Below, piece after piece: positions 10,743-24,498 of a stretch of 64,000 nucleotides of DNA (position 1 is the stretch's first letter; each line of letters starts with the position of its first letter). Made by a program: the position numbers and the translations under genes. The notes beneath the pieces are model-generated. The model was not told the DNA's origin and ran no database searches. It saw nothing but the letters and a program-made list of their open reading frames with translations. The DNA is from Rahnella variigena (GTDB lineage Bacteria > Pseudomonadota > Gammaproteobacteria > Enterobacterales > Enterobacteriaceae). Where the stretch lies: positions 868,001 to 932,000 of the forward strand of contig NZ_NSDJ01000001.1 of NCBI RefSeq assembly GCF_003610915.1. The letters are read 5' to 3'.

Positions 10743-11102
10743 ATGACCGAACAACCGAACCAGGATAATGGCACTCTGGTTTTGGCTCTGATTGCCGGGC
10801 TGTCGATTAATGGCACTTTCGATGCGTTATTCAGTTCTGTCGTAACGTTTTCGATCTTCCCGATTATTTCTCTGGTGTTGGCGGTGTACTGCCTGCACGT
10901 GCGTTACCACCGTGGCGAAATGCCGAAAGGATTACCGGTTCTGGCGGCAGCCTGTTTCCTGCTGGGCTTGGTGCTGTACAGCACCATTGTCCGGGCGGAA
11001 TACCCTGAACTGGGTTCTAATTTCGTGCCGTCGCTGATCAGTGTCGCGCTGGTGTTCTGGATAGGCCTGAAGCTGAAAAAGCGAAAATCCACGTTACAGT
11101 AA
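10743..11102 (+). CDS. yijD: inner membrane protein YijD (DUF1422)
   Basis: Small membrane protein of unknown function. The 119 residues hold four hydrophobic stretches, around residues 11-30, 33-52, 65-83 and 92-108, and a basic C terminus (KLKKRKS). The length equals E. coli YijD and the order fabR-yijD is conserved, so it is probably co-transcribed with the repressor. An intrinsic terminator follows directly. Confidence 0.93.
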   Translation: MTEQPNQDNGTLVLALIAGLSINGTFDALFSSVVTFSIFPIISLVLAVYCLHVRYHRGEMPKGLPVLAAACFLLGLVLYSTIVRAEYPELGSNFVPSLISVALVFWIGLKLKKRKSTLQ

Positions 11103-11123
11103 GACTTTTCCCCGCCATGCATA

Positions 11124-11152
11124 AAGGGCAATCTGTGGATTGCCTTTTTTTA
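11124..11152 (+). terminator. intrinsic terminator after yijD
   Basis: A 7-bp stem (GGCAATC/GATTGCC, loop TGTG), extended by A-T pairs, is followed by a run of seven T. It closes the fabR-yijD unit. Confidence 0.9.
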
Positions 11153-11175
11153 TTTTTCATCCCCCTCATTCATTT

Positions 11176-11194
11176 AATGAACTGTCATTTCATT
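11176..11194. promoter_or_regulatory. KdgR-like operator upstream of rhiT
   Basis: The 19-bp near-palindrome AATGAACTGTCATTTCATT fits the KdgR box pattern known from pectinolytic enterobacteria (AATRAAA, variable centre, TTTYATT) with one clear mismatch. It lies about 195 bases before rhiT, whose Dickeya relatives are controlled by KdgR. The match is by eye; binding is inferred. Confidence 0.5.
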
Positions 11195-11388
11195 AATATC
11201 AAACCCATGTTCAATATTTAGAGATTGATCGCCCACTTCTTTATTTCATTGCCATAAAGTGGCTTTGAGTGGCAAAAACCAAAAGGTTTTCATTCCTGCT
11301 CCTCGTTAATTTGAATCATGGCCGGACGATACATTTTCGTTCGCATTCAGCCTACGCCTATAGGTGATTTAACAGAGGCAACACGGCA

Positions 11389-12975
11389 ATGAAAACACGT
11401 AAAATTGGATTCTTTAATTACATCGCCTACGGTTCTGGCGATTTTCTGGGGGCAGGCACCACCGCTCTGACGGCAGCATGGCTGCTTTATTTCTACACCA
11501 CCTTTTGCGGCCTTTCGCCCATCGAAGCGACCTTTATTTTTGCTACTGCGCGCGTCGCCGATGCGGTACTGAGCCCGCTGATGGGGTATCTCACTGATAA
11601 CTTCGGTAACACCTGGCTAGGCAAACGGTTTGGCCGGCGTAAGTTCTTCATTCTGCTCGGTATACCCTGTGTGTTCAGCTACAGCTTTATGTGGGTGGGC
11701 GACATGGGATACGTCTACTATCTGCTGACTTATTTGCTGTTCGATATCGTCTACACCATGATTCTGGTGCCATATGAAACACTGGTACCGGAAATGACCG
11801 ATGACTTTAAACAGAAGACCAAATTCTCTGGCGCACGTATCGCGCTGGCGCAGCTTTCTGCGATTCTGGCGGCGTTCCTGCCGGGCATTTTGTTGCAGCA
11901 TTTCGGCAAAGATAACGCCATTTCCTTCTTCTACTCGAGTCTGGTCTTTGCGGTGATTTGCGCCTTCGTCCTGACGCTGGTCTATTTCTTTACCTGGGAA
12001 CGTCCGGAAGAACTCAAATCGGAAGCCACGAAGAAAATTGAACGCGAGCGTCAGCAACTGACGCTGGCACAAAGCCTGAAACGCCTGAAAGTCGAGTTAT
12101 CTTCCACGTTACGAATCAAAATTTTCCGCCAGCATCTGGGTTTGTACCTTGGCGGGTATATCGCGCAGGATGTGTTTAACGCCGTGTTCACCTATTACGT
12201 GGTGTTCGTGCTGATGCAAAGCGCAGCGATTGCTTCCAATCTGATGGGCATGATGGCGATTCTGCAATTCGTGGCGGTGATCGGCATGATCCCGTTGTGC
12301 ATCCGCTTCGGCCCTGCGCCGTCTTATCGTCTGGCCGTTACGCTGTTCGGGCTGGCGACCATTTCCTACGGTGTGCTGTATTTCACCGGCATGAATGATT
12401 CGATGTCATTACTGTTGCTGATTTCCGCGCTGGCCGGTCTGGGACGCGGCGGGATCAACTACGTGCCGTGGAATATCTATACCTATATTGCTGATGTCGA
12501 TGAAACCATTACCGGTCAGCGCCGCGAAGGGATTTTTGCCGGGGTGATGACGCTGACCCGCAAAGCGTCTCAGGCGGGCGCAGTCATGCTGGTGGGGATC
12601 ATTCTGCAACTCGCCGGATTTGTTTCCGGGCAAAGCCAGCAGGTACCGGCGGTCGGTCATACGATTCTTGGTGTACTGGTGATCGGGTCATTGCTGATGC
12701 TCAGCATGGGTTTCATGATTTCTTTATTCTTCCGCCTGAATCAGAAAACGCACGGCGTGCTGACCCGCGAAACGCAAAAAATGCGTGATGCCAACCGCAT
12801 CGTCCCGGAACAAATTACACCGGAAGACCGCGCAACGGTCGAAATGCTGACAGGGATGAAATACGAATCTCTGTGGGGCAATAACAACATCGGTTATCTG
12901 CATCGCAATAATCCGCCACCCGAAAAGCTGACCCGCGAAAATACTGCTGAAATGCCGGTCCAGGGACGTTTATAA
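11389..12975 (+). CDS. rhiT: GPH-family sugar:cation symporter, probably rhamnogalacturonide importer
   Basis: Inner membrane carrier of the glycoside-pentoside-hexuronide family, a branch of the major facilitators. The 528 residues have about twelve hydrophobic segments, the family-typical start KIGFFNYIAYGSGDFLGAG, and the loop GKRFGRRKFFILLG after the second pair of helices. A hydrophilic C-terminal tail of about 75 residues follows the last helix. The next gene encodes an unsaturated rhamnogalacturonyl hydrolase, so the likely cargo is short unsaturated rhamnogalacturonan oligomers, as for RhiT of Dickeya. Other GPH members carry melibiose, xylosides or oligogalacturonides; the substrate is inferred from context. 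Confidence 0.8.
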   Translation: MKTRKIGFFNYIAYGSGDFLGAGTTALTAAWLLYFYTTFCGLSPIEATFIFATARVADAVLSPLMGYLTDNFGNTWLGKRFGRRKFFILLGIPCVFSYSFMWVGDMGYVYYLLTYLLFDIVYTMILVPYETLVPEMTDDFKQKTKFSGARIALAQLSAILAAFLPGILLQHFGKDNAISFFYSSLVFAVICAFVLTLVYFFTWERPEELKSEATKKIERERQQLTLAQSLKRLKVELSSTLRIKIFRQHLGLYLGGYIAQDVFNAVFTYYVVFVLMQSAAIASNLMGMMAILQFVAVIGMIPLCIRFGPAPSYRLAVTLFGLATISYGVLYFTGMNDSMSLLLLISALAGLGRGGINYVPWNIYTYIADVDETITGQRREGIFAGVMTLTRKASQAGAVMLVGIILQLAGFVSGQSQQVPAVGHTILGVLVIGSLLMLSMGFMISLFFRLNQKTHGVLTRETQKMRDANRIVPEQITPEDRATVEMLTGMKYESLWGNNNIGYLHRNNPPPEKLTRENTAEMPVQGRL

Positions 12976-12999
12976 ATTTTGAATTCACAGGAGAACCCC

Positions 13000-14139
13000 A
13001 TGAAAGTTTTTGAAGTTAAACACAGTGCTTTGCTGCGACAGCCGGAACATTTCATTTCACGCAACGAACTGAAATCGCTGATCCACAACGTGACTGACAA
13101 TCTGGTGAATATTGAAGATAAAACCGGTGAATTCTTGTTACGCCTCGACGATGGCCGCGTAATTGATACCAAAGGCTGGGCGGGCTGGGAATGGACGCAC
13201 GGCATCGGGCTTTACGGTATCTATCAGTATTATCAGCAGACCGGCGACGAAAAAATGCGGGCGGTGATCGACGACTGGTTTACCGCACGTCTGGCGGAAG
13301 GCACGCCGACCAAAAACGTCAATACCATGAGTCCGTTCCTGACGCTGGCTTATCGTTATGAGGAAACCGGCAATGCGGCATGGCGCCCTTATCTGGAGCG
13401 CTGGGCTGAATGGGTGATGTATGAAATGCCGCGCACTGATAAAGGTGCGATGCAGCACATCGTTTATAACAACGAAAATCATCAGCAAATGTGGGACGAC
13501 ACGCTGATGATGAGCGTGCTGCCGCTGGCGAAAATCGGCAAATTACTGGATCGCCCGGAATTTGTTGAAGAAGCGACGTATCAGTTCCTGATGCACGTGC
13601 AGTACCTGATGGATCGCGAAACCGGCCTGTGGTTCCACGGCTGGACGTTTGACGGGCATCATAACTTTGCTCAGGCTCGCTGGGCGCGCGGTAACAGCTG
13701 GCTGACGATTGCTATTCCGGAATTCCTCGAACTGGTGGATTTACCGGAAAACAACGCAACACGCCGCTATTTATTGCAGGTGCTGGAAAGTCAGGTCAGT
13801 GCGCTGGCGAGATGTCAGGACGACAGCGGTTTATGGCATACGCTGCTCGACGATCCGCACTCTTATCTGGAAAGTTCGGCGACCGCTGGTTTTGCCTACG
13901 GCATCCTGAAAGCGGTACGTAAACGTTATATCGATGCGTCTTATGCGCCGGTGGCGGAGAAAGCCATTCAGGGTGTGATCAAGCATATCAATCCGACCGG
14001 TGAACTGACGCAAACCTCATTCGGCACGGCGATGGGCAATGATCTCGATTTCTACCGTGAAATCGCCCTGACATCTATGCCTTACGGGCAGGCGATGGCG
14101 ATCCTGTGTCTGTCAGAATATCTGCGGGTCTATTTGTAA
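13000..14139 (+). CDS. rhiN: unsaturated rhamnogalacturonyl hydrolase (GH105)
   Basis: Hydrolyses the unsaturated galacturonyl-rhamnose unit left by rhamnogalacturonan lyases; cytoplasmic, with no signal peptide. The start is ATG 13000 with AGGAG six bases upstream; the product has 379 residues. GH105 features include the tryptophan-rich segment GWAGWEWTHGIGLYG, the catalytic aspartate block QMWDDTLMM, ARWARGNSWL and SSATAGFAYGIL, giving an alpha/alpha-barrel like B. subtilis YteR. It lies 24 bases after rhiT and is clearly co-transcribed. The pair would import and split plant cell wall oligomers; no lyase gene is in the window. Confidence 0.88.
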   Translation: MKVFEVKHSALLRQPEHFISRNELKSLIHNVTDNLVNIEDKTGEFLLRLDDGRVIDTKGWAGWEWTHGIGLYGIYQYYQQTGDEKMRAVIDDWFTARLAEGTPTKNVNTMSPFLTLAYRYEETGNAAWRPYLERWAEWVMYEMPRTDKGAMQHIVYNNENHQQMWDDTLMMSVLPLAKIGKLLDRPEFVEEATYQFLMHVQYLMDRETGLWFHGWTFDGHHNFAQARWARGNSWLTIAIPEFLELVDLPENNATRRYLLQVLESQVSALARCQDDSGLWHTLLDDPHSYLESSATAGFAYGILKAVRKRYIDASYAPVAEKAIQGVIKHINPTGELTQTSFGTAMGNDLDFYREIALTSMPYGQAMAILCLSEYLRVYL

Positions 14140-14175
14140 TATCGTGTTGTAATATCGTGGACAACGGACTGAAAT

Positions 14176-14212
14176 AAAAACGGGCACTCAAAAGGTGCCC
14201 GTTTTTGTTTTT
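14176..14212. terminator. bidirectional terminator between rhiN and trmA
   Basis: A 12-bp stem (AAAAACGGGCAC/GTGCCCGTTTTT, seven-base loop) is flanked by A on the left and T on the right, so it can end both rhiN and the convergent trmA. Confidence 0.92.
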
Positions 14213-14222
14213 CCATCCGCTG

Positions 14223-15323
14223 TCAGATTTTTTCCAGCAGCACACCAGATTCCATATGGTGCGTATACGGGAACTGATCAAACAAAGCCAGACGCGTGAT
14301 GCGGTGCGTTTTGCTCAGGGTTTCCAGATTCGCACACAGCGTTTCCGGATTGCAGGAGATATAAAGAATACGGTCATAGCCTGCCACCATTTTCACCGTT
14401 TCATCATCCAGCCCGCTGCGCGGTGGATCGACAAAAATGGTGTTGCACTCGTATCCGCTTAAATCGACATCCTGCAAACGGCGGAATTCACGCACGCCAT
14501 TCAGCGCCTGTGTGAAATCTTCGGCTGCCATGCGGATAATCTGCACGTTATCAATGTGGTTCGCGGCAATGTTGTATTGCGCGGCGGCGACAGAAGGTTT
14601 GGCGATTTCGGTCGCCAGTACGCGGCGGAAGTTACGTGCCAGAGCCAGCGAGAAGTTGCCGTTACCGCAGTAAAGTTCCAGTAAATCTCCGGTCGAGTTT
14701 TCCGTGGCCTTCAGTGCCCATTCCAGCATCTGAATATTCATCTCGGCGTTTGGCTGAGTGAAGCTGTTTTCCACCTGACGATAAATCATATCGCGGCCCG
14801 CGACCGGCAGAACTTCATCAACATAATCCTGGTCGAGCATGATTTTGGTTTTCGCGGCACGTCCAATCAGCTGGATATCAAAACCATCAGCACGCAGCTG
14901 GTCACGCAGCGCGGTTGCGGCCTGCTGCCATTCGTCATCAAGCTTACGATGGTAAAGGAGCGAGGCGATGATTTTGCCGCTGCGGGTCGACAGATAGTCG
15001 ATCTGGAAGATCTTACGGCGCAATGCCGGATCTTGCTTAATAGCCGAAATCAGCACCGGCATCAGACGGTTAATCAGTTCGCTGGCGGTCGGAAACTGGT
15101 CCACGCGCACGCGGGCTTTGGTCTGCTGATCAAACATGATGTGGTACAGGTCGCCCTCATCGTGCCAGACGCGAAATTCCGCGCGCATACGATAATGGCT
15201 GACAGGAGAACGGAAAACGTCAGGCTGCGGCGCATTAAATGGCGACATCATCGCCGTGAGACGTGCGGTCTTTTCCGCCAGCTGGTCGTCGTACTGTTCA
15301 ATGGGCAGGTTTTCAGGCGTCAT
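14223..15323 (-). CDS. trmA: tRNA (uracil-5-)-methyltransferase
   Basis: Methylates uridine 54 in the T loop of tRNAs, and an equivalent position in tmRNA, using S-adenosylmethionine. The 366 residues equal E. coli TrmA. The SAM motif [16 protein letters not shown], the [10 protein letters not shown] block and the nucleophilic cysteine in YISCNPETL are present, with the general base glutamate in [12 protein letters not shown] at the C terminus. It is a monocistronic gene facing rhiN and divergent from the btuB leader. Confidence 0.98.
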   Translation of the reverse strand: MTPENLPIEQYDDQLAEKTARLTAMMSPFNAPQPDVFRSPVSHYRMRAEFRVWHDEGDLYHIMFDQQTKARVRVDQFPTASELINRLMPVLISAIKQDPALRRKIFQIDYLSTRSGKIIASLLYHRKLDDEWQQAATALRDQLRADGFDIQLIGRAAKTKIMLDQDYVDEVLPVAGRDMIYRQVENSFTQPNAEMNIQMLEWALKATENSTGDLLELYCGNGNFSLALARNFRRVLATEIAKPSVAAAQYNIAANHIDNVQIIRMAAEDFTQALNGVREFRRLQDVDLSGYECNTIFVDPPRSGLDDETVKMVAGYDRILYISCNPETLCANLETLSKTHRITRLALFDQFPYTHHMESGVLLEKI

Positions 15324-15480
15324 CGGTTATCTCGTCTAACAGGGAATGAATGGACAAACTTAGCGGGGGATTGTAGGGAATGTCTCCGTTAAGTCCACCA
15401 TTGTTACATTTATATCGTGAAAGCTTACTGGCTATTACGGATGTCTGGATTTCCAAATAGGTTGATCGTACGATTGCGCT

Positions 15481-15801
15481 TCGGCCTCATTGACTGAGTT
15501 AAAAGGGAATCCGGTGTGAATCCGGAACTGGCGCGCAGCGGTATGGGGAAATCACGGCGATAGCATTCTTTATTTTGCAGACACTGTTTCTTCCTTCTCT
15601 CCTTATATAGGAAAGGAGAAAGAGGAGATGGGAAGTCATCGCCCGGTGCGGGTAATTTCAATTAATTACGGTGTAATTAATAAGCCTGCAAATCCTAAGT
15701 CCGAAGACCTGCCGATGTTACGTCGCATTAATCATCGTCGTCGCGAATTACCGCCGGTGATCCTCTGCGGCATCCGCCAATTAAGTTTGGATGCTCGATT
15801 C
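15481..15801 (+). promoter_or_regulatory. cobalamin riboswitch controlling btuB
   Basis: The 5' core AAAGGGAATCCGGTG followed by GAATCCGG and the downstream B12 box AGTCCGAAGACCTGCC (15698-15713) define an adenosylcobalamin aptamer; CGGC at 15482-15485 can pair with GCCG at 15711-15714 as the closing stem. A final hairpin GCATCC/GGATGC (15770-15794) ends eight bases before the btuB ATG and covers the ribosome site, as in the E. coli btuB leader. Binding of adenosylcobalamin should shut off BtuB translation. Confidence 0.93.
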
Positions 15802-17664
15802 ATGACAATTAAAAAGCACGTGCTGCTGACGGCATTATCCGTCACGGCTTTTTCAGGGTGGGCGCAAGACAGCACTTCCACAAACAGCAGCGATAATATG
15901 GTCGTTACTGCTAACCGTTTTCCACAGCCCGTTTCTTCTGTATTAGCGCCGACGGATATCGTCACGCGTGAAGATATCGACCGGTGGCAGTCAAAATCCG
16001 TGGCCGATGTGTTGCGTCGTTTACCTGGCGTGGATATCAGCCAGAGCGGCGGAATGGGGCAACTGACCTCTGTATATGTTCGCGGTACCAGCTCCAGCCA
16101 CACATTGGTCCTGATGGATGGTGTGCGTCTCAATCAGGCGGGTATTTCCGGATCAGTAGATATCAGCCAGATCCCTCTTTCATTAGTTCAGCGCATTGAA
16201 TTTATTCGCGGCCCGCGTTCGGCGGTTTATGGCTCGGATGCCATCGGCGGCGTCATTAATATTATTACGACACGCGACAAAGACGGCACAACGCTCGGCG
16301 CGGGTATCGGCTCACACGGCTATCAGAACTACAACGGCTCAACGCAGCAGAAATTAGGTGAGAACACCACGCTGACGGCAGCAGGGGATTACACCTACAC
16401 CCGTGGGATTGACGTGGTCGCTGACGGCAATAACGGCGGCGTTCCTCAGCCCGACCGCGACGGCTTCATGAGCAAGACGCTGTATCTGGCGCTGCAACAT
16501 CAGTTCAATGAAGAGATCAGCGGCTTTGCGCGCGCCTACGGGTATGACAACCGCACGGCTTATGATGCGTATTACTCGCCGGGCAGCGCGCTGATTGATA
16601 CCCGCCAGCTTTACAGCCGGACATATGACACAGGTCTGCGTTATCAGAACGGCATTTATGCCACGCAGCTCATCGGCAGCTACAGCCACGTCAAAGACTA
16701 TAACTACGATCCGAAATATGGCCCGTATGACGCCTCCGCTTCCCTGGACGATTCCGATCAGTACAACGTGCAATGGGGTAATACGTTCCAGATATGGAAA
16801 GGGGAAGTCAGCGCAGGTCTGGACTGGCAGAAACTGACTACCGAGCCGGGTACCAGCTATCTTGCCGATGGCTATGATCAGCACAATACCGGCGTGTATC
16901 TGACCACGCAGCAAAAAATCAGCGATTTCACACTGGAAGGCGCGGTGCGCAGCGACGACAACTCCCAGTTTGGTCAGCACACCACCTGGCAGAGCAGCGC
17001 CGCATGGGAGTTTATCGATGGCTATCGCCTGATTGCTTCCTACGGTACCGCTTATAAATCACCGAACCTGAGTCAGCTCTACAGTGATTACTATGGTAAT
17101 CCCGATCTGAAGCCGGAAGAGAGTAAGCAATGGGAAGGCGGGCTTGAAGGCCTGACGGGTCCGCTGGACTGGCGCTTGTCCGTCTATCGTAATGACATCG
17201 ATCAGATGATCTCTTACAACGACTCGACCAGCAATTATTACAACATCGGCAAAGCGACCATCAAAGGCGTTGAATGGACGGGTTCCTTTGATACCGGCCC
17301 GTTGCAGCACAAGATTACTCTGGAATATCTCGACCCTCGTGATGCGACAACCAACGAAATTCTGACCCGTCGTGCCAAGCAGCAGGCTAAATACCAGATT
17401 GACTGGGACATCGCTGACATTGACTGGTCGATCAACTATCAGTATCTGGGACAGCGTTACGATACCGACTACGGAACCTATCCTTATCAGACCGTTAAAC
17501 TGGGCGGTGTTAGTTTGTGGGATCTCGCGGCATCATATCCTGTGACCTCACACCTGACAGTTCGTGGTAGAATTGCCAACTTGTTTGATAAAGATTACGA
17601 GACGGCTTATGGCTATGCCACACCAGGACGTGAGTACTACCTCTCTGGAAGCTATACCTTCTGA
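15802..17664 (+). CDS. btuB: TonB-dependent vitamin B12 outer membrane receptor
   Basis: Outer membrane 22-strand barrel that imports cobalamin with energy from TonB-ExbBD. The chosen start is ATG 15802 ([14 protein letters not shown]), directly after the riboswitch hairpin; the frame is open for 58 codons upstream but that part is the riboswitch. The product has 620 residues against 614 in E. coli. A signal peptide ends near residue 21, followed by the TonB box DNMVVTANR, a plug domain (about 45-150, with [21 protein letters not shown]) and a barrel ending in YYLSGSYTF, with the C-terminal phenylalanine used for outer membrane insertion. Confidence 0.98.
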   Translation: MTIKKHVLLTALSVTAFSGWAQDSTSTNSSDNMVVTANRFPQPVSSVLAPTDIVTREDIDRWQSKSVADVLRRLPGVDISQSGGMGQLTSVYVRGTSSSHTLVLMDGVRLNQAGISGSVDISQIPLSLVQRIEFIRGPRSAVYGSDAIGGVINIITTRDKDGTTLGAGIGSHGYQNYNGSTQQKLGENTTLTAAGDYTYTRGIDVVADGNNGGVPQPDRDGFMSKTLYLALQHQFNEEISGFARAYGYDNRTAYDAYYSPGSALIDTRQLYSRTYDTGLRYQNGIYATQLIGSYSHVKDYNYDPKYGPYDASASLDDSDQYNVQWGNTFQIWKGEVSAGLDWQKLTTEPGTSYLADGYDQHNTGVYLTTQQKISDFTLEGAVRSDDNSQFGQHTTWQSSAAWEFIDGYRLIASYGTAYKSPNLSQLYSDYYGNPDLKPEESKQWEGGLEGLTGPLDWRLSVYRNDIDQMISYNDSTSNYYNIGKATIKGVEWTGSFDTGPLQHKITLEYLDPRDATTNEILTRRAKQQAKYQIDWDIADIDWSINYQYLGQRYDTDYGTYPYQTVKLGGVSLWDLAASYPVTSHLTVRGRIANLFDKDYETAYGYATPGREYYLSGSYTF

Positions 17665-18490
17665 TACAACACAAGTTCCTGACCGCCCGACGGTGCTGGT
17701 TTTCGATTCCGGTGTCGGCGGGTTGTCGGTGTATGATGAGGTCCGGCAGATGTTGCCGGACCTGCACTATATATATGCCTTCGATAATGTGGCTTTCCCC
17801 TACGGCGAGAAATCCGAAGAGTTTATCGTTGAGCGCGTGGTGGAGATTGTCACCGCTGTCGCGAAACGCCATCCCCTCTCTATTATTGTCATCGCCTGTA
17901 ACACCGCGAGTACCGTCTCCCTCCCTGCATTACGCGCCAAATTCAGTTGCCCCGTTGTCGGGGTTGTCCCTGCGATTAAGCCCGCTGCTAAATTGACGCG
18001 TAATGGTGTGGTCGGATTGCTGGCGACGCGCGCGACGGTACAGCGTCCTTATACGCATGATCTGGTCGCCCGCTTTGCGACGGATTGTCAGATTCTGATG
18101 CTGGGCTCGGCGGAGCTGGTTGAGCTGGCGGAAGCGAAGCTGCATGGCGAAGAGGTTTCACTGGCTGTATTGAAGAAAATCTTGCATCCGTGGCTGCGTT
18201 TACGTGAACCACCGGATACCGTGGTATTAGGTTGCACGCATTTCCCGCTGCTTTCGCAAGAGCTGTCACAGGTTTTGCCAGACGGCACGCGTATGATCGA
18301 CTCCGGTTCTGCGATTGCCAGACGCGCGCACTGGTTAATTGAGACTTCTCACGTCGCTATTCCAGAAAAAAAAGCCGGTGTTGAAATAGAGAGTGTCGCC
18401 TACTGCATGGCGATGACCGCGGAGGCGCAAAGTTTGCTGCCTGTTTTACAGTCATATGGCTTCAGAAGTATCCAGGAATTGCCGCTTTAA
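17609..18490 (+). CDS. murI: glutamate racemase
   Basis: Makes D-glutamate for peptidoglycan. The catalytic cysteines lie in IACNTAST and LGCTHFPLL, and the N-terminal aspartate in [14 protein letters not shown]. The start is ATG 17609 (MAMPHQDV), giving 293 residues; it corresponds to the E. coli start inside the end of btuB, and the 56-base overlap with btuB seems to be the same in E. coli. An ATG two codons later is possible. Translation may be coupled to btuB, although MurI is essential and btuB is switched by B12, so an internal promoter is expected. The rrn promoter region follows. Confidence 0.96.
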   Translation: MAMPHQDVSTTSLEAIPSDTTQVPDRPTVLVFDSGVGGLSVYDEVRQMLPDLHYIYAFDNVAFPYGEKSEEFIVERVVEIVTAVAKRHPLSIIVIACNTASTVSLPALRAKFSCPVVGVVPAIKPAAKLTRNGVVGLLATRATVQRPYTHDLVARFATDCQILMLGSAELVELAEAKLHGEEVSLAVLKKILHPWLRLREPPDTVVLGCTHFPLLSQELSQVLPDGTRMIDSGSAIARRAHWLIETSHVAIPEKKAGVEIESVAYCMAMTAEAQSLLPVLQSYGFRSIQELPL

Positions 18491-18542
18491 ACACCATTTG
18501 ATGAAAGATTCAGCGGTCAGTAAATTATTTGTATTTTAGGGG

Positions 18543-18570
18543 TTGCGGCCTTCTGAGAACTCCCTATAAT
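18543..18570 (+). promoter_or_regulatory. rrn P1 promoter
   Basis: -35 TTGCGG (18543-18548), a 16-base spacer, then -10 TATAAT (18565-18570) and the GC-rich discriminator GCGCCTCCACTGACC found at enterobacterial rrn P1. The A/T-rich stretch just upstream could be an UP element. The P1 start is expected to be the growth-rate and ppGpp-controlled one. Confidence 0.9.
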
Positions 18571-18652
18571 GCGCCTCCACTGACCGGGAACAACGACTGA
18601 CAAGTCGCTCGGACAGGAAGAGAAAAAGTAGAAAGTTCGAATGAATAATCTC

Positions 18653-18680
18653 TTGACTCTTCAGCGGGAAAACGTAATAT
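18653..18680 (+). promoter_or_regulatory. rrn P2 promoter
   Basis: -35 TTGACT (18653-18658), a 16-base spacer and -10 TAATAT (18675-18680), followed by ACGCCTCCCGCGCC. It lies about 110 bases after P1, the standard tandem arrangement. Confidence 0.9.
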
Positions 18681-18721
18681 ACGCCTCCCGCGCCGCATAA
18701 GATTCCTTGCGAACCGCGGCA

Positions 18722-18733
18722 TGCTCTTTAACA
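18722..18733 (+). promoter_or_regulatory. boxA antitermination element in the rrn leader
   Basis: TGCTCTTTAACA matches the NusB/NusE-binding boxA of rrn leaders. It should make the polymerase resistant to Rho across the untranslated operon. Confidence 0.85.
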
Positions 18734-18907
18734 ATTTATCAGACAATCTGTGTGGGCACTCACAAGACGATATCAGCCACTTCGGTGGCAAAATATTTAC
18801 TGACAGTAATGTCAAGTCTTAGAGTGACCAAGCAGTAATTCATTTAGTTGAATTATTACGAAGTAATCTCTGAGCACCGCTTAACTTGTTTAAGCAAATC
18901 GAACTTT

Positions 18908-20450
<1,543 letters not shown>

Positions 20451-20521
20451 CCTCAAGATACGCATTGTGCAGTGTCCACACAGATTGTCTGATAGAAAGT
20501 AACGAGCAGAAATACCTTAAT

Positions 20522-20598
<77 letters not shown>

Positions 20599-20629
20599 AT
20601 TCGTCCTCATGCTGCGTTGTCGTCACACT

Positions 20630-20647
20630 CGTTTGCACTTGCAAACG
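20630..20647 (+). repeat. palindrome in the tRNA-Ile/tRNA-Ala spacer
   Basis: CGTTTGCA, two bases, TGCAAACG: a perfect 8-bp inverted repeat in the middle of the 137-base spacer between the two tRNAs. Flanking sequence (AATTCGTCCTCA and TGAGAACAAATT) adds an imperfect outer pairing, so the whole 20597-20683 region may fold as one long stem. Role unknown. Confidence 0.65.
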
Positions 20648-20735
20648 TCGTATGAACTCCGCCTTGCCTGAGAACAAATTGGCTAACTCATCTTGCTGGT
20701 GTGTTAGTGATTAAGGTATCTGTAAGTGACTGTAT

Positions 20736-20811
20736 GGGGCTATAGCTCAGCTGGGAGAGCGCCTGCCTTGCACGCAGGAGGTCAGCGGTTCGATCCCGCT
20801 TAGCTCCACCA
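20736..20811 (+). tRNA. alaT: tRNA-Ala (TGC)
   Basis: A 76-base tRNA with encoded CCA and anticodon TGC in CTTGCACG; second tRNA of the 16S-23S spacer. The Ile-Ala pair marks this as the Ile/Ala class of rrn operon rather than the tRNA-Glu class. Confidence 0.98.
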
Positions 20812-20874
20812 TTACCGTACAGCCCCTAAATAATACTTCAGAGTGTATTGGAAACAGTATACTGCGAAGTATTT

Positions 20875-20887
20875 TGCTCTTTAACAA
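20875..20887 (+). promoter_or_regulatory. second boxA before 23S rRNA
   Basis: TGCTCTTTAACAA repeats the leader boxA within the 16S-23S spacer, the known place for a second antitermination signal. An imperfect hairpin with outer arms AATACTTC and GAAGTATT lies just before it. Confidence 0.8.
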
Positions 20888-21020
20888 TCTGGAACAAGCT
20901 GAAAATTGAAAGTTTACAGCTGAACATCACTCTCCGTAGAAGTACTGAGTGGTGGATTAGTCTGTAACAGAGTCTCTCAAATAATCGCAGCGCGACGGTG
21001 GAAACACCTTCGGGTTGTGA

Positions 21021-23929
<2,909 letters not shown>

Positions 23930-24051
23930 ACAACACCAAAGGTGTTTTTAGAGACTTGAAGTAGATTTTCAGCTGAATGTTCCGAGATTGGTTCGTATGG
24001 CGGAGTGGTATGAGAAATCATGGCACGATGCGGTATGAATGAAACAGAATT

Positions 24052-24171
24052 TGCCTGGCGGCAGTAGCGCGGTGGTCCCACCTGACCCCATGCCGAACTC
24101 AGAAGTGAAACGCCGTAGCGCCGATGGTAGTGTGGGGTCTCCCCATGCGAGAGTAGGGAACTGCCAGGCAT
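24052..24171 (+). rRNA. rrf: 5S ribosomal RNA
   Basis: 120 bases from TGCCTGGCGGC to GCCAGGCAT, with paired ends; it lies 122 bases after 23S. Single copy in this operon. Confidence 0.98.
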
Positions 24172-24267
24172 CAAATTAGTAAAGAACGTGTTCCTTTTCC
24201 CCTGACAAGGAAAATAACAGGAACAAGCAGGTATCAGCCGATTGCTGATGCGTGTGAAAGAACCGGT

Positions 24268-24344
24268 GGAGCGGTAGTTCAGTTGGTTAGAATACCTGCC
24301 TGTCACGCAGGGGGTCGCGGGTTCGAGCCCCGTCCGTTCCGCCA
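24268..24344 (+). tRNA. aspT: tRNA-Asp (GTC)
   Basis: A 77-base tRNA with CCA and anticodon GTC in CTGTCACG, placed 96 bases after 5S. A distal tRNA-Asp followed by tRNA-Trp is the rrnC arrangement of E. coli. Confidence 0.97.
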
Positions 24345-24352
24345 ATTATTTG

Positions 24353-24382
24353 ATTATGCCTGCTAATTTTAGCAGGCATAAT
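24353..24382 (+). repeat. 14-bp inverted repeat between tRNA-Asp and tRNA-Trp
   Basis: ATTATGCCTGCTAA and TTAGCAGGCATAAT pair perfectly around a two-base centre; in RNA the innermost pairs would open into a small loop. No T run follows, so it is more likely a processing or stabilising hairpin than a terminator. Confidence 0.7.
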
Positions 24383-24396
24383 GTTAAGCGTAATTT

Positions 24397-24472
24397 AGGG
24401 GCGTAGCTCAGTTGGTAGAGCACCGGTCTCCAAAACCGGGTGTCGCGAGTTCGAGTCTCTCCGCCCCTGCCA
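24397..24472 (+). tRNA. trpT: tRNA-Trp (CCA)
   Basis: A 76-base tRNA with encoded CCA and anticodon CCA in CTCCAAAA. It is the last gene of the rrn transcript, closed by the terminator at 24477-24498. Confidence 0.97.
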
Positions 24473-24476
24473 TATT

Positions 24477-24498
24477 GAAACCCTTCGCGAAAGCGAGG
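24477..24498 (+). terminator. rrn operon terminator
   Basis: A GC-rich hairpin (ACCCTTCGC/GCGAGGGGT with a GAAA-containing loop and a G-T pair) is followed by eight T. It ends the rrn-aspT-trpT transcript. Confidence 0.9.

Noticed and set aside
10016..10816. Minus-strand frame of 266 codons over fabR and the start of yijD
   Set aside because: It is antisense to FabR, whose sequence matches the E. coli repressor closely; the product has no recognisable domain.
15628..15801. 58-residue N-terminal extension of BtuB in the open frame
   Set aside because: This stretch is the cobalamin riboswitch; the signal peptide begins at the ATG at 15802.
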